Numbered from the stretch's first letter, positions 24,001-31,957 are shown. The stretch is 34,748 nucleotides of DNA from a virus (IMGVR_UViG_3300020160_000423:1-34748); one strand, 5' to 3'. Program-made: numbers and translations. The notes: generated from the letters alone by a model not told the origin.

Positions 24001-24647
24001 ATAAAATTAATGCTATGCAACTATGGTATAGGCACGATGATCTTAAATTCCCTGGATCACCAGTCCAACTATTTGAGATTAACTATAAGGGTGAAACCAT
24101 AAAGTTTTTTATGGTCACAAACAATGACCTTGGAAATAGGGCAAGAATTTTTGCACTAGATGCAAAAACTGGTCAACAGTATAATGGAGTATCTTATTTC
24201 TTAAATGGCAAACTAGTAAGAGAGCCAGTCCTTACAGTTAAGGAATGGTCAGTAATCGGATTAAGATTTTCAAACTCTCTAAACTTTGACTCTTACTCTG
24301 GATCCATCAACCTTACTGGCCCAGGGGTATTTAATAATGTATCCTACTATCAATCAACAGACTTGCAGCAGGTACAAAGAACTATTACAAGGCCTTGGCT
24401 TAATGTAAAGAGTGAGGGGCTGATTGACTACGAATGGCAGTACTGGTTTGATAATTATGTATGGGACGGAATGCTGTCAATTTCTACATCAGAAATATAC
24501 GGAGTTAACCCAGAAAATGTATATAAGTCGTACTCTGGAACAAATAAGATTATTATTGATGACCTAAAGGGATTAACTGTTGATGCAGATGCTTTAAGAA
24601 TATATAATGCCGTCTCATGGTCATCAGAAACCGTATCTCCAGTGTAA
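21018..24647 (+). CDS. Large LamG/ConA-like virion protein
   Basis: 1209 residues. It begins SNLYAEKIYSEHPLVLWALD, a pattern I associate with large actinophage minor tail proteins. Residues about 100-200 look like a carbohydrate-binding beta-sandwich (WTFVSGTFDIPNESTTFRIV, DYKLYINGLSSGQW). Residues about 285-420 form a LamG/ConA-like domain (YTVEFWARINS, ASLLINGEEVLSF). Residues about 990-1110 form another (MQLWYRHDD, SYFLNGKLVREP, EWSVIGLRFS). There is no catalytic signature. It is rich in Ser, Asn and Tyr with AGA-type Arg codons. It is separately transcribed and is probably a host-surface glycan-binding component. It takes the place where a terminase would often lie upstream of the portal. 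Confidence 0.75.
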   Translation: MSNPSNLYAEKIYSEHPLVLWALDDQADYVSLISENQRNIQTLWDNSGATIISGSGSNAPTPPFANSLSTLVSANVPSGLSGEFVLISPELTNFQDLNNSFGTFCIGTYFYSTSSLITSISIGYEYTDTTSSQIVQKLETFNEPITSNWTFVSGTFDIPNESTTFRIVIKATTIPGGASTEDYKLYINGLSSGQWSEEFNVKSLGINPEVFPASIGLQTENLVVKADAYGLAEENGYYFVDNNFLVARNTSIPLVFGASGVTKIVPNSGNNPSLIVPGKGFLNNSGRYQDYTVEFWARINSDASIAKRIFGPISSLDGLYVDGAFLTLKVGDNFKSHFVGEWFRPILVHIRIVENTASLLINGEEVLSFTINTKELILPEQSSAEGSLDWLGFYSYADVSPIEIDCVAIYPYQVPVTVAKRRWVYGQGVLSPEGINSSYGGTTAFIDFPFAEYTANYSYPDFAEWQQGSFDNLVTTSSSLKTPEYSLPSIFLNSKSVKSLYDDCKEIQSGPYKFITFRPNSSWNLDQCYFNFNNLNVINNKVKSIYAVFSTDNINLDEPQTLIKIYSQNSSDYFLIKQDQDKVVYLLNYSGENQILYTSPSIELDQLFSVGIDIDAISNSFGQNTSSFFGNQGSLKLYVGGDQNTDNTFTGKLYTVGFSTDSNYKEIENRYDEDGFIIFDDLSLPGSTEAVSISLIEHTASYTLLPTDSYDLFFLDIGTSGYWEDYLPLSYFAQYVKNDIGNEFYDLDFLQFNVGYPSPSRVIESDQELESWTYGDLYNAYSNPVQETYQQLENSLLTDWNDYDDMTTKTQKVYEYDTENSSIRSYVTFQYIEDGANALQSSFTRLEKARQGKIIDIDSHPLWSTTKFEVVDNTILYPTKSINFDNLAIVYRLEFISRSTISKPVSLKQLSLSSQVFNDNSFNPIGTRFGTQIFPYTRSGIYYDYKTKNPFTIYKGSTPYLYMTRNSGIELKGTFDGSVDRGLSIPVNSQISDSYKINAMQLWYRHDDLKFPGSPVQLFEINYKGETIKFFMVTNNDLGNRARIFALDAKTGQQYNGVSYFLNGKLVREPVLTVKEWSVIGLRFSNSLNFDSYSGSINLTGPGVFNNVSYYQSTDLQQVQRTITRPWLNVKSEGLIDYEWQYWFDNYVWDGMLSISTSEIYGVNPENVYKSYSGTNKIIIDDLKGLTVDADALRIYNAVSWSSETVSPV

Positions 24648-24649
24648 TA

Positions 24650-24658
24650 TGGTATACT
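24650..24658 (+). promoter_or_regulatory. Extended -10 promoter, leaderless type
   Basis: TGG TATACT ends 7 nt before the ATG at 24666, with no Shine-Dalgarno. Confidence 0.6.
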
Positions 24659-24665
24659 GGTTGTT

Positions 24666-25052
24666 ATGGATGCATTAATTAACCCAAAAACTGGTAAACC
24701 CCTTGTAAAAAATGTACGTCGTCAAGTTATTGAAAAGAAGTACAATTGGGGCCTATATGTTTATAAGAAGTCAAACGGCAAGTGGTTTACTGATGGAGAG
24801 GGCAATGTCCTTAACATTGAGTCTATGAGAGGCGATCTTTCAAAGATGTCACAACTAAAAGATGCTGCAAAGTATTATGGCGATCCAGGTGACGGAGACG
24901 CAATTTTTGTTCCAGGGCTGACTAGAGTCACTGATGAAGAATACTCTGAGCAATTAGATAGAATGCAGCAAGGGCTAATCCCATCTATGAATGACTTGGG
25001 TGCATGGCATGCAGCACAACAAACTCACGATAGGTATGGCAGCGATGAGTAA
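24666..25052 (+). CDS. Conserved-type head gene upstream of portal, function unknown
   Basis: 128 residues, mixed alpha/beta and rather basic at the N-terminus (NPKTGKPLVKNVRRQVIEKK), with YNWGLYVYKKSNGKWFTDGE and an acidic C-terminus (GAWHAAQQTHDRYGSDE). No family recognised. It overlaps the portal start by 8 nt. As the first gene of the head operon it may be a small head-assembly or packaging accessory. A leaderless transcript is likely. Confidence 0.55.
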   Translation: MDALINPKTGKPLVKNVRRQVIEKKYNWGLYVYKKSNGKWFTDGEGNVLNIESMRGDLSKMSQLKDAAKYYGDPGDGDAIFVPGLTRVTDEEYSEQLDRMQQGLIPSMNDLGAWHAAQQTHDRYGSDE

Positions 25053-26637
25053 CGAATATCCAATTTTTGCAAAGTTAAACACACAAGAAAAAGAGCCAGA
25101 TCCTTTTGTTGCTCAAGACCCATTTAATAAAAACTGGGAAGACTTAAAAGACCTTAGCGGGATAAATCAAAATTTTAAACGCAGAACAAGTCGTGTAGCA
25201 AACAAGGCTGTTGGAGATCCTGCATATTTAGATTCAGCAAACGCTATGCCAGCAGGAGATAGTTCTGCATCAAAGCAAATCAATCCTGGAACGGTATATC
25301 GTAATGGATACGGACTATTTGATGTTATTACACCACCATATAACATGTATGAGTTGGCTAACTTTTACGATACATCTTTTGCTAACCATGCTGCTATTGA
25401 TGCCAAGGTAGAAAATATTGTTGGCTTAGGCTATAGGTTTGACCTAACAGATACTACTTCACTTCGTTTTGAAAGCAGCGATGATCAAGAAAAGGTTGGT
25501 CGTGCTCGCAAGCGCATTGAACGCATGAAGATCGAAATTCGTGACTGGTTAGAAAATTTAAATGATGAAGATTCGTTTACAAAAATTATGGAGAAGGTTT
25601 ATACAGACCTTCAAGCAACTGGTAATGGTTTTATCGAAGTAGGAAGAAACATAGAAGGACAAATAGGATATATCGGACACATACCAGCAACAACAATTCG
25701 TGTCCGTAGACTACACGATGGTTTCTTACAGATTATTGGAAACAAGATTGTTTACTTTAGAAATTTTGCAGCGAAGAATCCAAACCCTGTAACAGCAGAT
25801 CCAAGACCAAATGAGATTATTCATATCAAGGAATACTCACCATTAAATACATTCTATGGTGTGCCAGATATTGTTTCTGCACTGCCGTCTTTGGTTGGAG
25901 ATCATTTAGCATCTCAGTATAATATTGACTATTTTGAAAACAAGGCTGTTCCAAGATATATCATTACTCTTAAGGGCGCTCAACTTAGTGGAGACTCAGA
26001 AGACAAGATGTTTAGATTCCTACAAACAGGACTTAAGTCTCAGTCACACAGAACCCTATACATTCCTCTTCCTGGAGACACAGACCAGAATAAAGTTGAG
26101 TTTAAGATGGAGCCAATTGAGAATGGTGTTCAGGATGGATCATTTAAGGAGTATCGCAAGCAAAATCGTGATGATATTCTAATTGCTCATCAAGTTCCTA
26201 TTTCAAAACTTGGTGGATCAGAATCGGGTCTTGCAGCAGCACTCTCACAAGACAGAACCTTTAAAGAGCAGGTTGCACGACCAGCACAGCATCATCTTGA
26301 GAAGGTAATCAGCAAGATTATTAAAGAGCAAACAGATATTCTTGAACTTAAGTTTAACGAACTTACTCTTACAGATGAGATTGCACAGGCTCAAATTCTT
26401 GAAAAATATGTTAAGTCTCAGATTATGCTTCCAAATGAGGCTCGTGAAATTCTTGATCTTCCTCAAAGAGAAGGTGGAGATGAGCCACTAGAGTTAAACG
26501 CAAGAGCAGCAGCAGACGCAAGGGCTAATACTGCGGGGAACAGAGCAAGAGATACCGAAAGAACAAACAATCAGTCAGACAGCACAACTACGGTATCTGG
26601 AAGAAATGCACAGGGTCAGGGTCGTTCGTCTCAATAG
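25045..26637 (+). CDS. Portal protein
   Basis: About 530 residues. Forms the dodecameric DNA entry channel at one capsid vertex. Family features in order: an N-terminal arm, YNMYELANFYDTSFANHAAI near residue 100, LQATGNGFIEVGRN, IGYIGHIPATTIRV, NEIIHIKEYSPLNTFYGVPD, an RDDILIAHQVPISKLGG helix-loop and a long C-terminal helix followed by a disordered Gln/Arg/Asn-rich tail. This resembles PBSX/HK97-type portals. Candidate starts are 24991, 25036 and 25045; MSNEYPIFAK at 25045 is preferred because it minimises overlap with the previous gene, though no good Shine-Dalgarno decides it. Confidence 0.88.
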   Translation: MSNEYPIFAKLNTQEKEPDPFVAQDPFNKNWEDLKDLSGINQNFKRRTSRVANKAVGDPAYLDSANAMPAGDSSASKQINPGTVYRNGYGLFDVITPPYNMYELANFYDTSFANHAAIDAKVENIVGLGYRFDLTDTTSLRFESSDDQEKVGRARKRIERMKIEIRDWLENLNDEDSFTKIMEKVYTDLQATGNGFIEVGRNIEGQIGYIGHIPATTIRVRRLHDGFLQIIGNKIVYFRNFAAKNPNPVTADPRPNEIIHIKEYSPLNTFYGVPDIVSALPSLVGDHLASQYNIDYFENKAVPRYIITLKGAQLSGDSEDKMFRFLQTGLKSQSHRTLYIPLPGDTDQNKVEFKMEPIENGVQDGSFKEYRKQNRDDILIAHQVPISKLGGSESGLAAALSQDRTFKEQVARPAQHHLEKVISKIIKEQTDILELKFNELTLTDEIAQAQILEKYVKSQIMLPNEAREILDLPQREGGDEPLELNARAAADARANTAGNRARDTERTNNQSDSTTTVSGRNAQGQGRSSQ

Positions 26638-26668
26638 TTGAGAAAACCCTATAAACGTTTGGTATAAT
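26638..26668 (+). promoter_or_regulatory. Extended -10 promoter with -35-like box, near-leaderless
   Basis: TGG TATAAT (26660-26668) ends 9 nt before the ATG at 26678. TTGAGA at 26638-26643 could be a -35 at a long 19-nt spacing. No Shine-Dalgarno is present. Confidence 0.55.
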
Positions 26669-26677
26669 AGATACGCT

Positions 26678-27988
26678 ATGAAAATTAACAAGGCTTCCTG
26701 GATTACGGAAGGCGACAACGTTCGTCTATCAATGCCTTTCGGAAAAGTGGATTTAGAGCGCAGAATCGTTTCAGGTTTTGCATCCCTTGACAACCTAGAC
26801 AAGCAATATGACATTGTAACAACAGAGGCTTCTATGGAAGCATTTGCTAAATTCCGTGGGAACATTAGAGAAATGCATCAGCCATCTGCAGTAGGAAAAA
26901 TGATTTCATTTAAAGAAGAAAAGTATTTTGATCCAGAGTCAAAGAAGTTCTACAAGGGTGTTTATGTTTCTACCTATATTTCCAAGGGTGCACAGGATGC
27001 ATGGGAAAAGGTTCTTGACGGAACGTACACAGGTTTTTCAATCGGGGGACGTATGAACAAGTGGGATGATGCTTATGACGAAAAAGCGGATAAGCAAATT
27101 AGAATTATTAAAGACTATGACCTAATCGAACTTTCATTAGTTGACAGCCCAGCAAATCAGTTTGCAAGCATTGTGTCAGTTGAGAAGGTTGACGGCGTTG
27201 ATGTAATTAAGGCTGACGAGACAGTTTTAGAAAATGTATTTTATGATAAGCAATCTGGCCTCATTGTCACATCAGAAGAAGAAACACATGTAAGTCCAGT
27301 TTCTGGAGAAGAAATGAAGAACATTGGTTTTGTTGAAAAAAATGATAAAGATAAAGCAGATATGATAAAGTTCTTAGTTGATAGTGCTAAAGGCATTAGT
27401 ACAATTAAGATTACAAAGGAGGTAAACCCTATGTCAGAAACAACAGAAGCAGCAGTTGATGTTGCAGTTGAAAATGCAGAGGTTGCTCCAGAGGCACAGC
27501 CAACTGAAGTTGAAAAAACAGATGTAGTTGCTGATGAAGCAGTGGTTGTCGATGAGGCACCAATTGAAAAGTCAGTTGATGGTGGTGCAGATTCTACAGT
27601 TGCAGATGTAACAGTAGAAGAAGAGACTAATAAGGAAGCATCAGATACTGTAAATGAAGTTTCTGTAGCACTTAACGAAGAAGTTGCAAAAGCAGTTTCA
27701 GAAATTAAAGAGTCTCTTACTAATGCCTTTGGCGATCTTGCTGCCACTATCAAGTCTCTTAACGAGCAGATAGCAGTAGTAACAAAGTCCGTTGATAGTG
27801 TAACAAGTGAGGTTAACAATATCAAGGGTAACTTTAATGAGTTTGGCAAGCGTGTCGATGCCGTAGTTGCAGACACCGCTTTCCGCAAGTCTGGCGATCT
27901 AGGCGAGATCGTGCAGTTTGAGCCTGTGAAGGTTCAGAAATCCCTATGGGGCGGACGTTTCCTCACAAATTCCGACCTATTAAGTTAA
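26678..27988 (+). CDS. Prohead protease fused to scaffold domain
   Basis: 436 residues. Residues 1-170 form a phage capsid-maturation serine protease of the prohead/XkdF type: H67 (REMHQPSAVGKM) and S121 (TGFSIGGRM) are the likely catalytic pair, followed by YDLIELSLVDSPANQFA, the usual end of the domain. Residues about 250-430 are acidic and Ala/Val/Glu-rich and then coiled-coil (VSVALNEEVAKAVSEIKESL), typical of a scaffold, ending in a basic aromatic segment VQKSLWGGRF that could bind the capsid protein. A full in-frame ribosome binding site and ATG lie inside at 27431. The start is near-leaderless. Confidence 0.85.
   Translation: MKINKASWITEGDNVRLSMPFGKVDLERRIVSGFASLDNLDKQYDIVTTEASMEAFAKFRGNIREMHQPSAVGKMISFKEEKYFDPESKKFYKGVYVSTYISKGAQDAWEKVLDGTYTGFSIGGRMNKWDDAYDEKADKQIRIIKDYDLIELSLVDSPANQFASIVSVEKVDGVDVIKADETVLENVFYDKQSGLIVTSEEETHVSPVSGEEMKNIGFVEKNDKDKADMIKFLVDSAKGISTIKITKEVNPMSETTEAAVDVAVENAEVAPEAQPTEVEKTDVVADEAVVVDEAPIEKSVDGGADSTVADVTVEEETNKEASDTVNEVSVALNEEVAKAVSEIKESLTNAFGDLAATIKSLNEQIAVVTKSVDSVTSEVNNIKGNFNEFGKRVDAVVADTAFRKSGDLGEIVQFEPVKVQKSLWGGRFLTNSDLLS
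27431..27988 (+). CDS. Nested scaffold protein from an internal in-frame start
   Basis: 185 residues, identical to the C-terminus of the protease-scaffold protein from M252 (MSETTEAAVDVAVENAEVAP). AAAGGAGGT lies 7 nt before the ATG; it is one of the best Shine-Dalgarno sites in the window and has no other reason to be inside a gene. Lambda C/Nu3 has the same layout, where the protease and an excess of free scaffold are made from one message. The protein is acidic with a C-terminal coiled coil. Confidence 0.7.
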   Translation: MSETTEAAVDVAVENAEVAPEAQPTEVEKTDVVADEAVVVDEAPIEKSVDGGADSTVADVTVEEETNKEASDTVNEVSVALNEEVAKAVSEIKESLTNAFGDLAATIKSLNEQIAVVTKSVDSVTSEVNNIKGNFNEFGKRVDAVVADTAFRKSGDLGEIVQFEPVKVQKSLWGGRFLTNSDLLS

Positions 27989-28017
27989 TATATATAAATC
28001 ACTAGGAGGTGAACAAT

Positions 28018-29160
28018 ATGTCAGAACAAAATACAGATATCGTAAAGAACTATCCAGGTTCTCCAACTGAAACACACGCTCACAATGGCGACGGTGCATT
28101 CGCATCAGGCGCAATCGGCGGTGCAACAGTTACAGGTCCAGATGGTAACCTTACTCCAGCGGCTTCTCTTGGTAACATTGCCACAGCAGCCTTTGGTACA
28201 TACGGTGCAAACTCTGTAAACCCAACTGGTACACCAGGTGGTATTTTAGCACCAGAGCAGGCTCGTCGCTTCATCGACTACGTGTGGGATGCAACAGTTC
28301 TCGCCAAGGATGGCCGTAGAGTCACAATGCGTGCAAACACAATGGAACTTGAAAAAGTTAACGTTGGTGAGCGTGTAATCCGTGCTGCTGCACAAGCACA
28401 GCCAGATTTCACAAACGCAGGTGCTACATTTAGCAAGGTTGAACTTACTACAAAAAAGATTCGTCTTGATTGGGAAGTTTCAACTGAAGCGCTTGAAGAC
28501 AATATCGAAGGTGGAGCACTTGAAGATCATCTAGTTCGCTTGATGACAAATGCTTTTGCTAACGATATCGAAGATCTTGCAATCAACGGTGATGGTACAA
28601 CATCACCATTCCTTTCAATCATGGAAGGTTTCGTAACAAAGGTTACAGACGGTTCAGATGCTCACGAAGCAGCAGTAACTGTCTCTAGCAACGAATGGAC
28701 TCCAAACGTTATGCAGGACATCATCTTGGCAATGCCACGTAAGTACCGTGCACTTAAGTCAAACCTTAAGTTCTACGCAGGTACAGACGCATTCCAGGGT
28801 ATCGTCAAGAATAACGGTACACTTGCTGATGCAATTGCTGAAGCAGTTTCAGGCCAGATTCCAGGAAGCACACAGTCTAACCGACAGGCTTACCTCGATG
28901 GCGCAGGACAGACATTCGGCGATGCTCGTACAACTCGTGTACTTGGCATCACAGTCCAGGAAGTTCCTTACTACCCAGCAGGTTATGTCGATTTGACATT
29001 CCCAGCAAACCGTGTATGGGGATTCCAGCGAGATATCACAGTAAACCGTGAATATGTTGCTAAGAAGGACACCATTGAATACACAGTATTCGTTCGCTTT
29101 GGTCTTCAGTGGGAAGAGTTGGATGCAGTTGCTTACGCAGATGCAGCCTCAGATTCCTAA
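28018..29160 (+). CDS. Major capsid protein (HK97 fold)
   Basis: 380 residues. The ATG at 28018 follows AGGAGGT by 7 nt. An N-terminal region of about 84 residues rich in Gly, Ala and Thr (YPGSPTETHAHNGDGAFASG) precedes the core. The core has RRFIDYVWDATVLAKDGRRV, VELTTKKIRLDWEVSTEALE, NDIEDLAINGDGTTSPFLS, MPRKYRALKSNLKFYAGTDA and the C-terminal strand VFVRFGLQWEELDAVAYADA, all typical of HK97-fold capsid proteins. Arg codons are mostly CGT, as expected for the most abundant protein. Its N-terminal 70 residues recur as a separate gene at 29228. Confidence 0.93.
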   Translation: MSEQNTDIVKNYPGSPTETHAHNGDGAFASGAIGGATVTGPDGNLTPAASLGNIATAAFGTYGANSVNPTGTPGGILAPEQARRFIDYVWDATVLAKDGRRVTMRANTMELEKVNVGERVIRAAAQAQPDFTNAGATFSKVELTTKKIRLDWEVSTEALEDNIEGGALEDHLVRLMTNAFANDIEDLAINGDGTTSPFLSIMEGFVTKVTDGSDAHEAAVTVSSNEWTPNVMQDIILAMPRKYRALKSNLKFYAGTDAFQGIVKNNGTLADAIAEAVSGQIPGSTQSNRQAYLDGAGQTFGDARTTRVLGITVQEVPYYPAGYVDLTFPANRVWGFQRDITVNREYVAKKDTIEYTVFVRFGLQWEELDAVAYADAASDS

Positions 29161-29181
29161 TTAATACTAAGCAATGATCTA

Positions 29182-29207
29182 GGGGGGCAGCGTAAAAACT
29201 GCCCTCC
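29182..29207 (+). terminator. Strong hairpin after the capsid gene, without U-tract
   Basis: GGGGGGCAG (29182-29190) pairs with CTGCCCTCC (29199-29207) over 9 bp with one G-U pair and an 8-nt A-rich loop. ACTAAG/CTTAGT can extend it outside. No T-run follows, so it more likely protects the 3' end of the capsid message or attenuates readthrough than fully terminates. Confidence 0.55.
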
Positions 29208-29227
29208 TTAGTCATATAAGGAGAAAA

Positions 29228-29443
29228 ATGTCTTATCCAGGAAGTACACCAGAAGAACATAACCACCGTAGTGGTGGATGCATTGTAGCAGGGGGAGTTA
29301 CTGGAACAGTCATATCTGGACCTAACGGAATCATATCAGAGTACAATGCTTTGGGATGTATACCTACTGCTAATTTTGGTGAGAACATAGTCATGTCTGG
29401 AACTCCATCAGGAATTAGAAGAGCACAGACCCTAAGAAGATAA
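29228..29443 (+). CDS. Stand-alone homologue of the capsid N-terminal arm
   Basis: 71 residues, AAGGAG upstream. Residues 2-71 align along their whole length with residues 11-84 of the major capsid protein 5' of it: YPGSTPEEHNHRSGG versus YPGSPTETHAHNGDG, then TVISGPNG versus ATVTGPDG, LGCIPTANFG versus LGNIATAAFG, and SGTPSGI...RR versus TGTPGGI...RR. It ends at the point where the capsid core begins. It could be a decoration or minor head protein that uses the same binding surface, or a free competitor during assembly. Confidence 0.7.
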   Translation: MSYPGSTPEEHNHRSGGCIVAGGVTGTVISGPNGIISEYNALGCIPTANFGENIVMSGTPSGIRRAQTLRR

Positions 29444-29446
29444 CTC

Positions 29447-29455
29447 TGGTATAAT
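29447..29455 (+). promoter_or_regulatory. Extended -10 promoter
   Basis: TGG TATAAT ends 23 nt before the ATG at 29479. AGGGAGA in the gap is the ribosome binding site. Confidence 0.55.
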
Positions 29456-29478
29456 TACAGTAAGTATAGGGAGATCAA

Positions 29479-29829
29479 ATGAATTCTACAATGGAAGATT
29501 TAGCAACAAAGACTGTTATGGAACTAAAGTCGTACGCTAAAAAAAATAACATTGATCTATTTGGGGTAAAGACTAAGTTAGAAATATTAGAAGTAATAGC
29601 AAGTTTTCATCCAAATGACAATAAAATTGAAAGCGTAAAACAAGGCAAAGAGCAGCCTAAAGAAGAAAAGATTGCTCTTTACTCAACTAGAAATATCCAC
29701 TGGAATGGCTTGGGGTCTCTTGCAGTAGGATACAACATCGTCTCAAAGGAGGCATCGGAAAAGATGGTTACCCATAAGGCAGTACGCATAGCGTCTCCAG
29801 AAGAGGTAGCATCATACTACGGTAAATAA
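29479..29829 (+). CDS. Head-region protein with SAP/Rho-N-like N-terminus
   Basis: 116 residues. Residues about 8-42 (LATKTVMELKSYAKKNNIDL followed by TKLEILEVIASF) look like a SAP or Rho N-terminal helix-extended-loop-helix, common in small phage head proteins. A Lys/Glu-rich linker leads to a C-terminal beta segment (LGSLAVGYNIVSKEASEKMV, IASPEEVASYYGK). Its place after the capsid genes suggests a head accessory or connector role. DNA binding is possible but unproven. Confidence 0.6.
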   Translation: MNSTMEDLATKTVMELKSYAKKNNIDLFGVKTKLEILEVIASFHPNDNKIESVKQGKEQPKEEKIALYSTRNIHWNGLGSLAVGYNIVSKEASEKMVTHKAVRIASPEEVASYYGK

Positions 29830-29831
29830 TT

Positions 29832-30830
29832 ATGCAGATTCTAAGACTCCCACCATACCCACTTTCTGTTACATATACAGTTCCTGATTCCAGCACAGGC
29901 TATGTTTTAGTTATTGAAGATACTTTAGAGCAAGCAGAGGTTGTTGTATATCTTACATCAAGCCCTACTTCCGAAGTAACCTATACACTAGACAATGATT
30001 TTATAAAATATGATAAGTCATACTCGCTAACTATATATGAGGACTTAGAGGAATCTGGAAATGTTTACGCAGATCGTGGAGACATTGTTGTTCAAGATAA
30101 CCTAGAAATTGCTAGACCATATGTAAATGCAAGAGAGTTAGCAGCAAGCCACGGACTAACAACTGCAACCGATATTGCAAAGTATGTAGAATATGAAAAC
30201 TTAGCCAGAATACTTATAGATAGTATTACTGGTGGATTTTATTACAAGAGAAAATATGTTGAGCCAGTTGGACAAGAGACTGACTACATGCCAGTTTGGG
30301 ACAAAGTTGAAAAACTCGTAAAGGTTTATGAAAACGCAATTCTTGTTTATGATATTTATTCTGTAGATGGTCCAGCACTAGGTGAGTGGAACTACATGCT
30401 TACAAAAGATAAGAGTGCAATCATTAAAGATCCAGTTGCAGCAACAGACGGATACAATAGATCAGAGCGCAGACCAGCAAGAGTTCCTCTAGCAGCATCA
30501 GACTCTTTGTCACTGTTTGATACAGATGACAGTGGAAATGTTGCAACGATTACTCCTGGAGTTACATTCCCAGAAGGAACTGATTATATTTTCTTGGCTG
30601 AGGTTGGGTATAAAGTTGTTCCATATGATATTCAAGATGCAACAAAGATGCTTATTGAAGATATTAAGTGTGGCAAACTAGATTACTACAAGAGATATGT
30701 AAAGAACTATAGCACTGATCAGTTTAAGATTGAGTACGACAAGCAAATCTCAAGCGGTACTGGAAACATTATTGTAGATAAGATTTTATCAGGATACACC
30801 AATAAGATTACACGTATTGGAATTTTATAG
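29832..30830 (+). CDS. Head-tail connector/adaptor protein
   Basis: 332 residues, between the capsid genes and the tail genes. The N-terminal 90 residues are beta-rich (YPLSVTYTVPDSSTGYVLVI). The rest includes an adaptor-like helical part (ARPYVNARELAASHGLTTAT, YENLARILIDSITGGFYYKR) and LIEDIKCGKLDYYKRYVKNY near the C-terminus, as in gp6/gp15-type connector proteins that extend the portal. It starts 2 nt after the previous stop with no clear Shine-Dalgarno. It overlaps the next gene's GTG by one base. Confidence 0.65.
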   Translation: MQILRLPPYPLSVTYTVPDSSTGYVLVIEDTLEQAEVVVYLTSSPTSEVTYTLDNDFIKYDKSYSLTIYEDLEESGNVYADRGDIVVQDNLEIARPYVNARELAASHGLTTATDIAKYVEYENLARILIDSITGGFYYKRKYVEPVGQETDYMPVWDKVEKLVKVYENAILVYDIYSVDGPALGEWNYMLTKDKSAIIKDPVAATDGYNRSERRPARVPLAASDSLSLFDTDDSGNVATITPGVTFPEGTDYIFLAEVGYKVVPYDIQDATKMLIEDIKCGKLDYYKRYVKNYSTDQFKIEYDKQISSGTGNIIVDKILSGYTNKITRIGIL

Positions 30831-31279
30831 TGGATACATGTGAAGTTACTGACTTCATGTATCCTATGAAGGCCGATATTTATTATGCACAGATAAAGCA
30901 GAATGAGTATGGACAAGCACAAAAGAGTTGGATTTATGATAGAAGTATTATCTGCAATGCTACTCCTATAGGCGGTGCTTCTAAAGAAGAGATCAAGCCA
31001 GAAATATTTTTACAAAATAACGGACAACTAATAGCAAGAACAAAATCAGATCCACGAGTATCTTCTCAAAGTTCTGACAGTGCGATGACAAACATTTTGG
31101 TAACTAACATACGTAATGCAAATGATACTATTATCTACAGAGAAACATCAGGACCAAGATCAGGTAGAGCAACAATCTATGAGTTTGCTACTGTAGAACC
31201 ATTCGTTAGCCCATTCGGAGATATCGAATACTACAAGATTCTTTGGCGTAGAGCAGAAAACCAGTCTGTAGGTGACTAG
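30830..31279 (+). CDS. Probable head closure (stopper) protein
   Basis: 149 residues, GTG start overlapping the preceding TAG by one base. All-beta character: MYPMKADIYYAQIKQNEYGQ, SWIYDRSIICNATPIGG, TNILVTNIRN, FGDIEYYKILWRRAE. The size, fold type and place after the connector match stopper proteins that seal the head before tail joining. No specific family motif seen. Confidence 0.55.
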   Translation: MDTCEVTDFMYPMKADIYYAQIKQNEYGQAQKSWIYDRSIICNATPIGGASKEEIKPEIFLQNNGQLIARTKSDPRVSSQSSDSAMTNILVTNIRNANDTIIYRETSGPRSGRATIYEFATVEPFVSPFGDIEYYKILWRRAENQSVGD

Positions 31280-31953
31280 TGAGAGTAACTACCACAACTA
31301 AAAGTTTTGAAAAACAAATGAATAATATTGTAAATTATTCTATGGGTTTTATTGATGGAGTACAAAAAGGAAAGACTGAATTTTTAAAGGCTCTAGGGCA
31401 AGCAACAATAACATCTATGGGCCAGTATATAGATGCTCAAGCAAGATCTAACCCTGCAGCACTACATCATATTTATGAGTGGAATAAGACTGGTAGCCCC
31501 AGCGCAAGATTGTTTGATCTAGATTATACTATTAGCAACCTAGGTCTATCAGTTAGAGGAACATTTACACAATCAGAAACATTAAAAAAGGGATCAACTG
31601 TTCCATTTTATGACAAAGCAAAGATTATGGAAAATGGTGTTCCAGTTACAATTAGACCAAAGAAAAGAGTTCTTGCTTTTACAATTGATAATGAAGAAAT
31701 CTTTACCTCAAATGATGTAACCGTTTCAGATCCTGGAGGAACTCAAGTTCAAGGATCTTTTTCAAAAACAATAGATAACTTTATGTTATTTTATTTTAAG
31801 CAATCATTTTTACGAGCATCTGGTATTTATAACTATATTCAAAATCCAACTGTATTTAAAAAAGATATTAATCAAGGCTCAAGGCTTGGCAAAAACAAGG
31901 GTATCCAGACTGGATTCAGATGGATAGCAAATTTAAAGATTGGTGTAGAATAA
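31279..31953 (+). CDS. Probable neck/tail-completion protein (gp10-like)
   Basis: 224 residues, GTG start overlapping the preceding stop by one base. Long helices in the first half (KQMNNIVNYSMGFIDGVQKG, ALGQATITSMGQYIDAQARS) and a beta part (VRGTFTQSETLKKGSTVPFY, KKRVLAFTIDNEEIF). Order and length fit the HK97 gp10-type protein that joins head and tail. Assigned mainly by position. Confidence 0.55.
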   Translation: MRVTTTTKSFEKQMNNIVNYSMGFIDGVQKGKTEFLKALGQATITSMGQYIDAQARSNPAALHHIYEWNKTGSPSARLFDLDYTISNLGLSVRGTFTQSETLKKGSTVPFYDKAKIMENGVPVTIRPKKRVLAFTIDNEEIFTSNDVTVSDPGGTQVQGSFSKTIDNFMLFYFKQSFLRASGIYNYIQNPTVFKKDINQGSRLGKNKGIQTGFRWIANLKIGVE

Positions 31954-31957
31954 GATT

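Noticed and set aside
27241-27888. Long antisense ORF of 215 residues opposite the scaffold
   Set aside because: Ser/Thr/Ala-rich composition is a shadow of the GAA/GCA-rich scaffold codons; no ribosome site or promoter.
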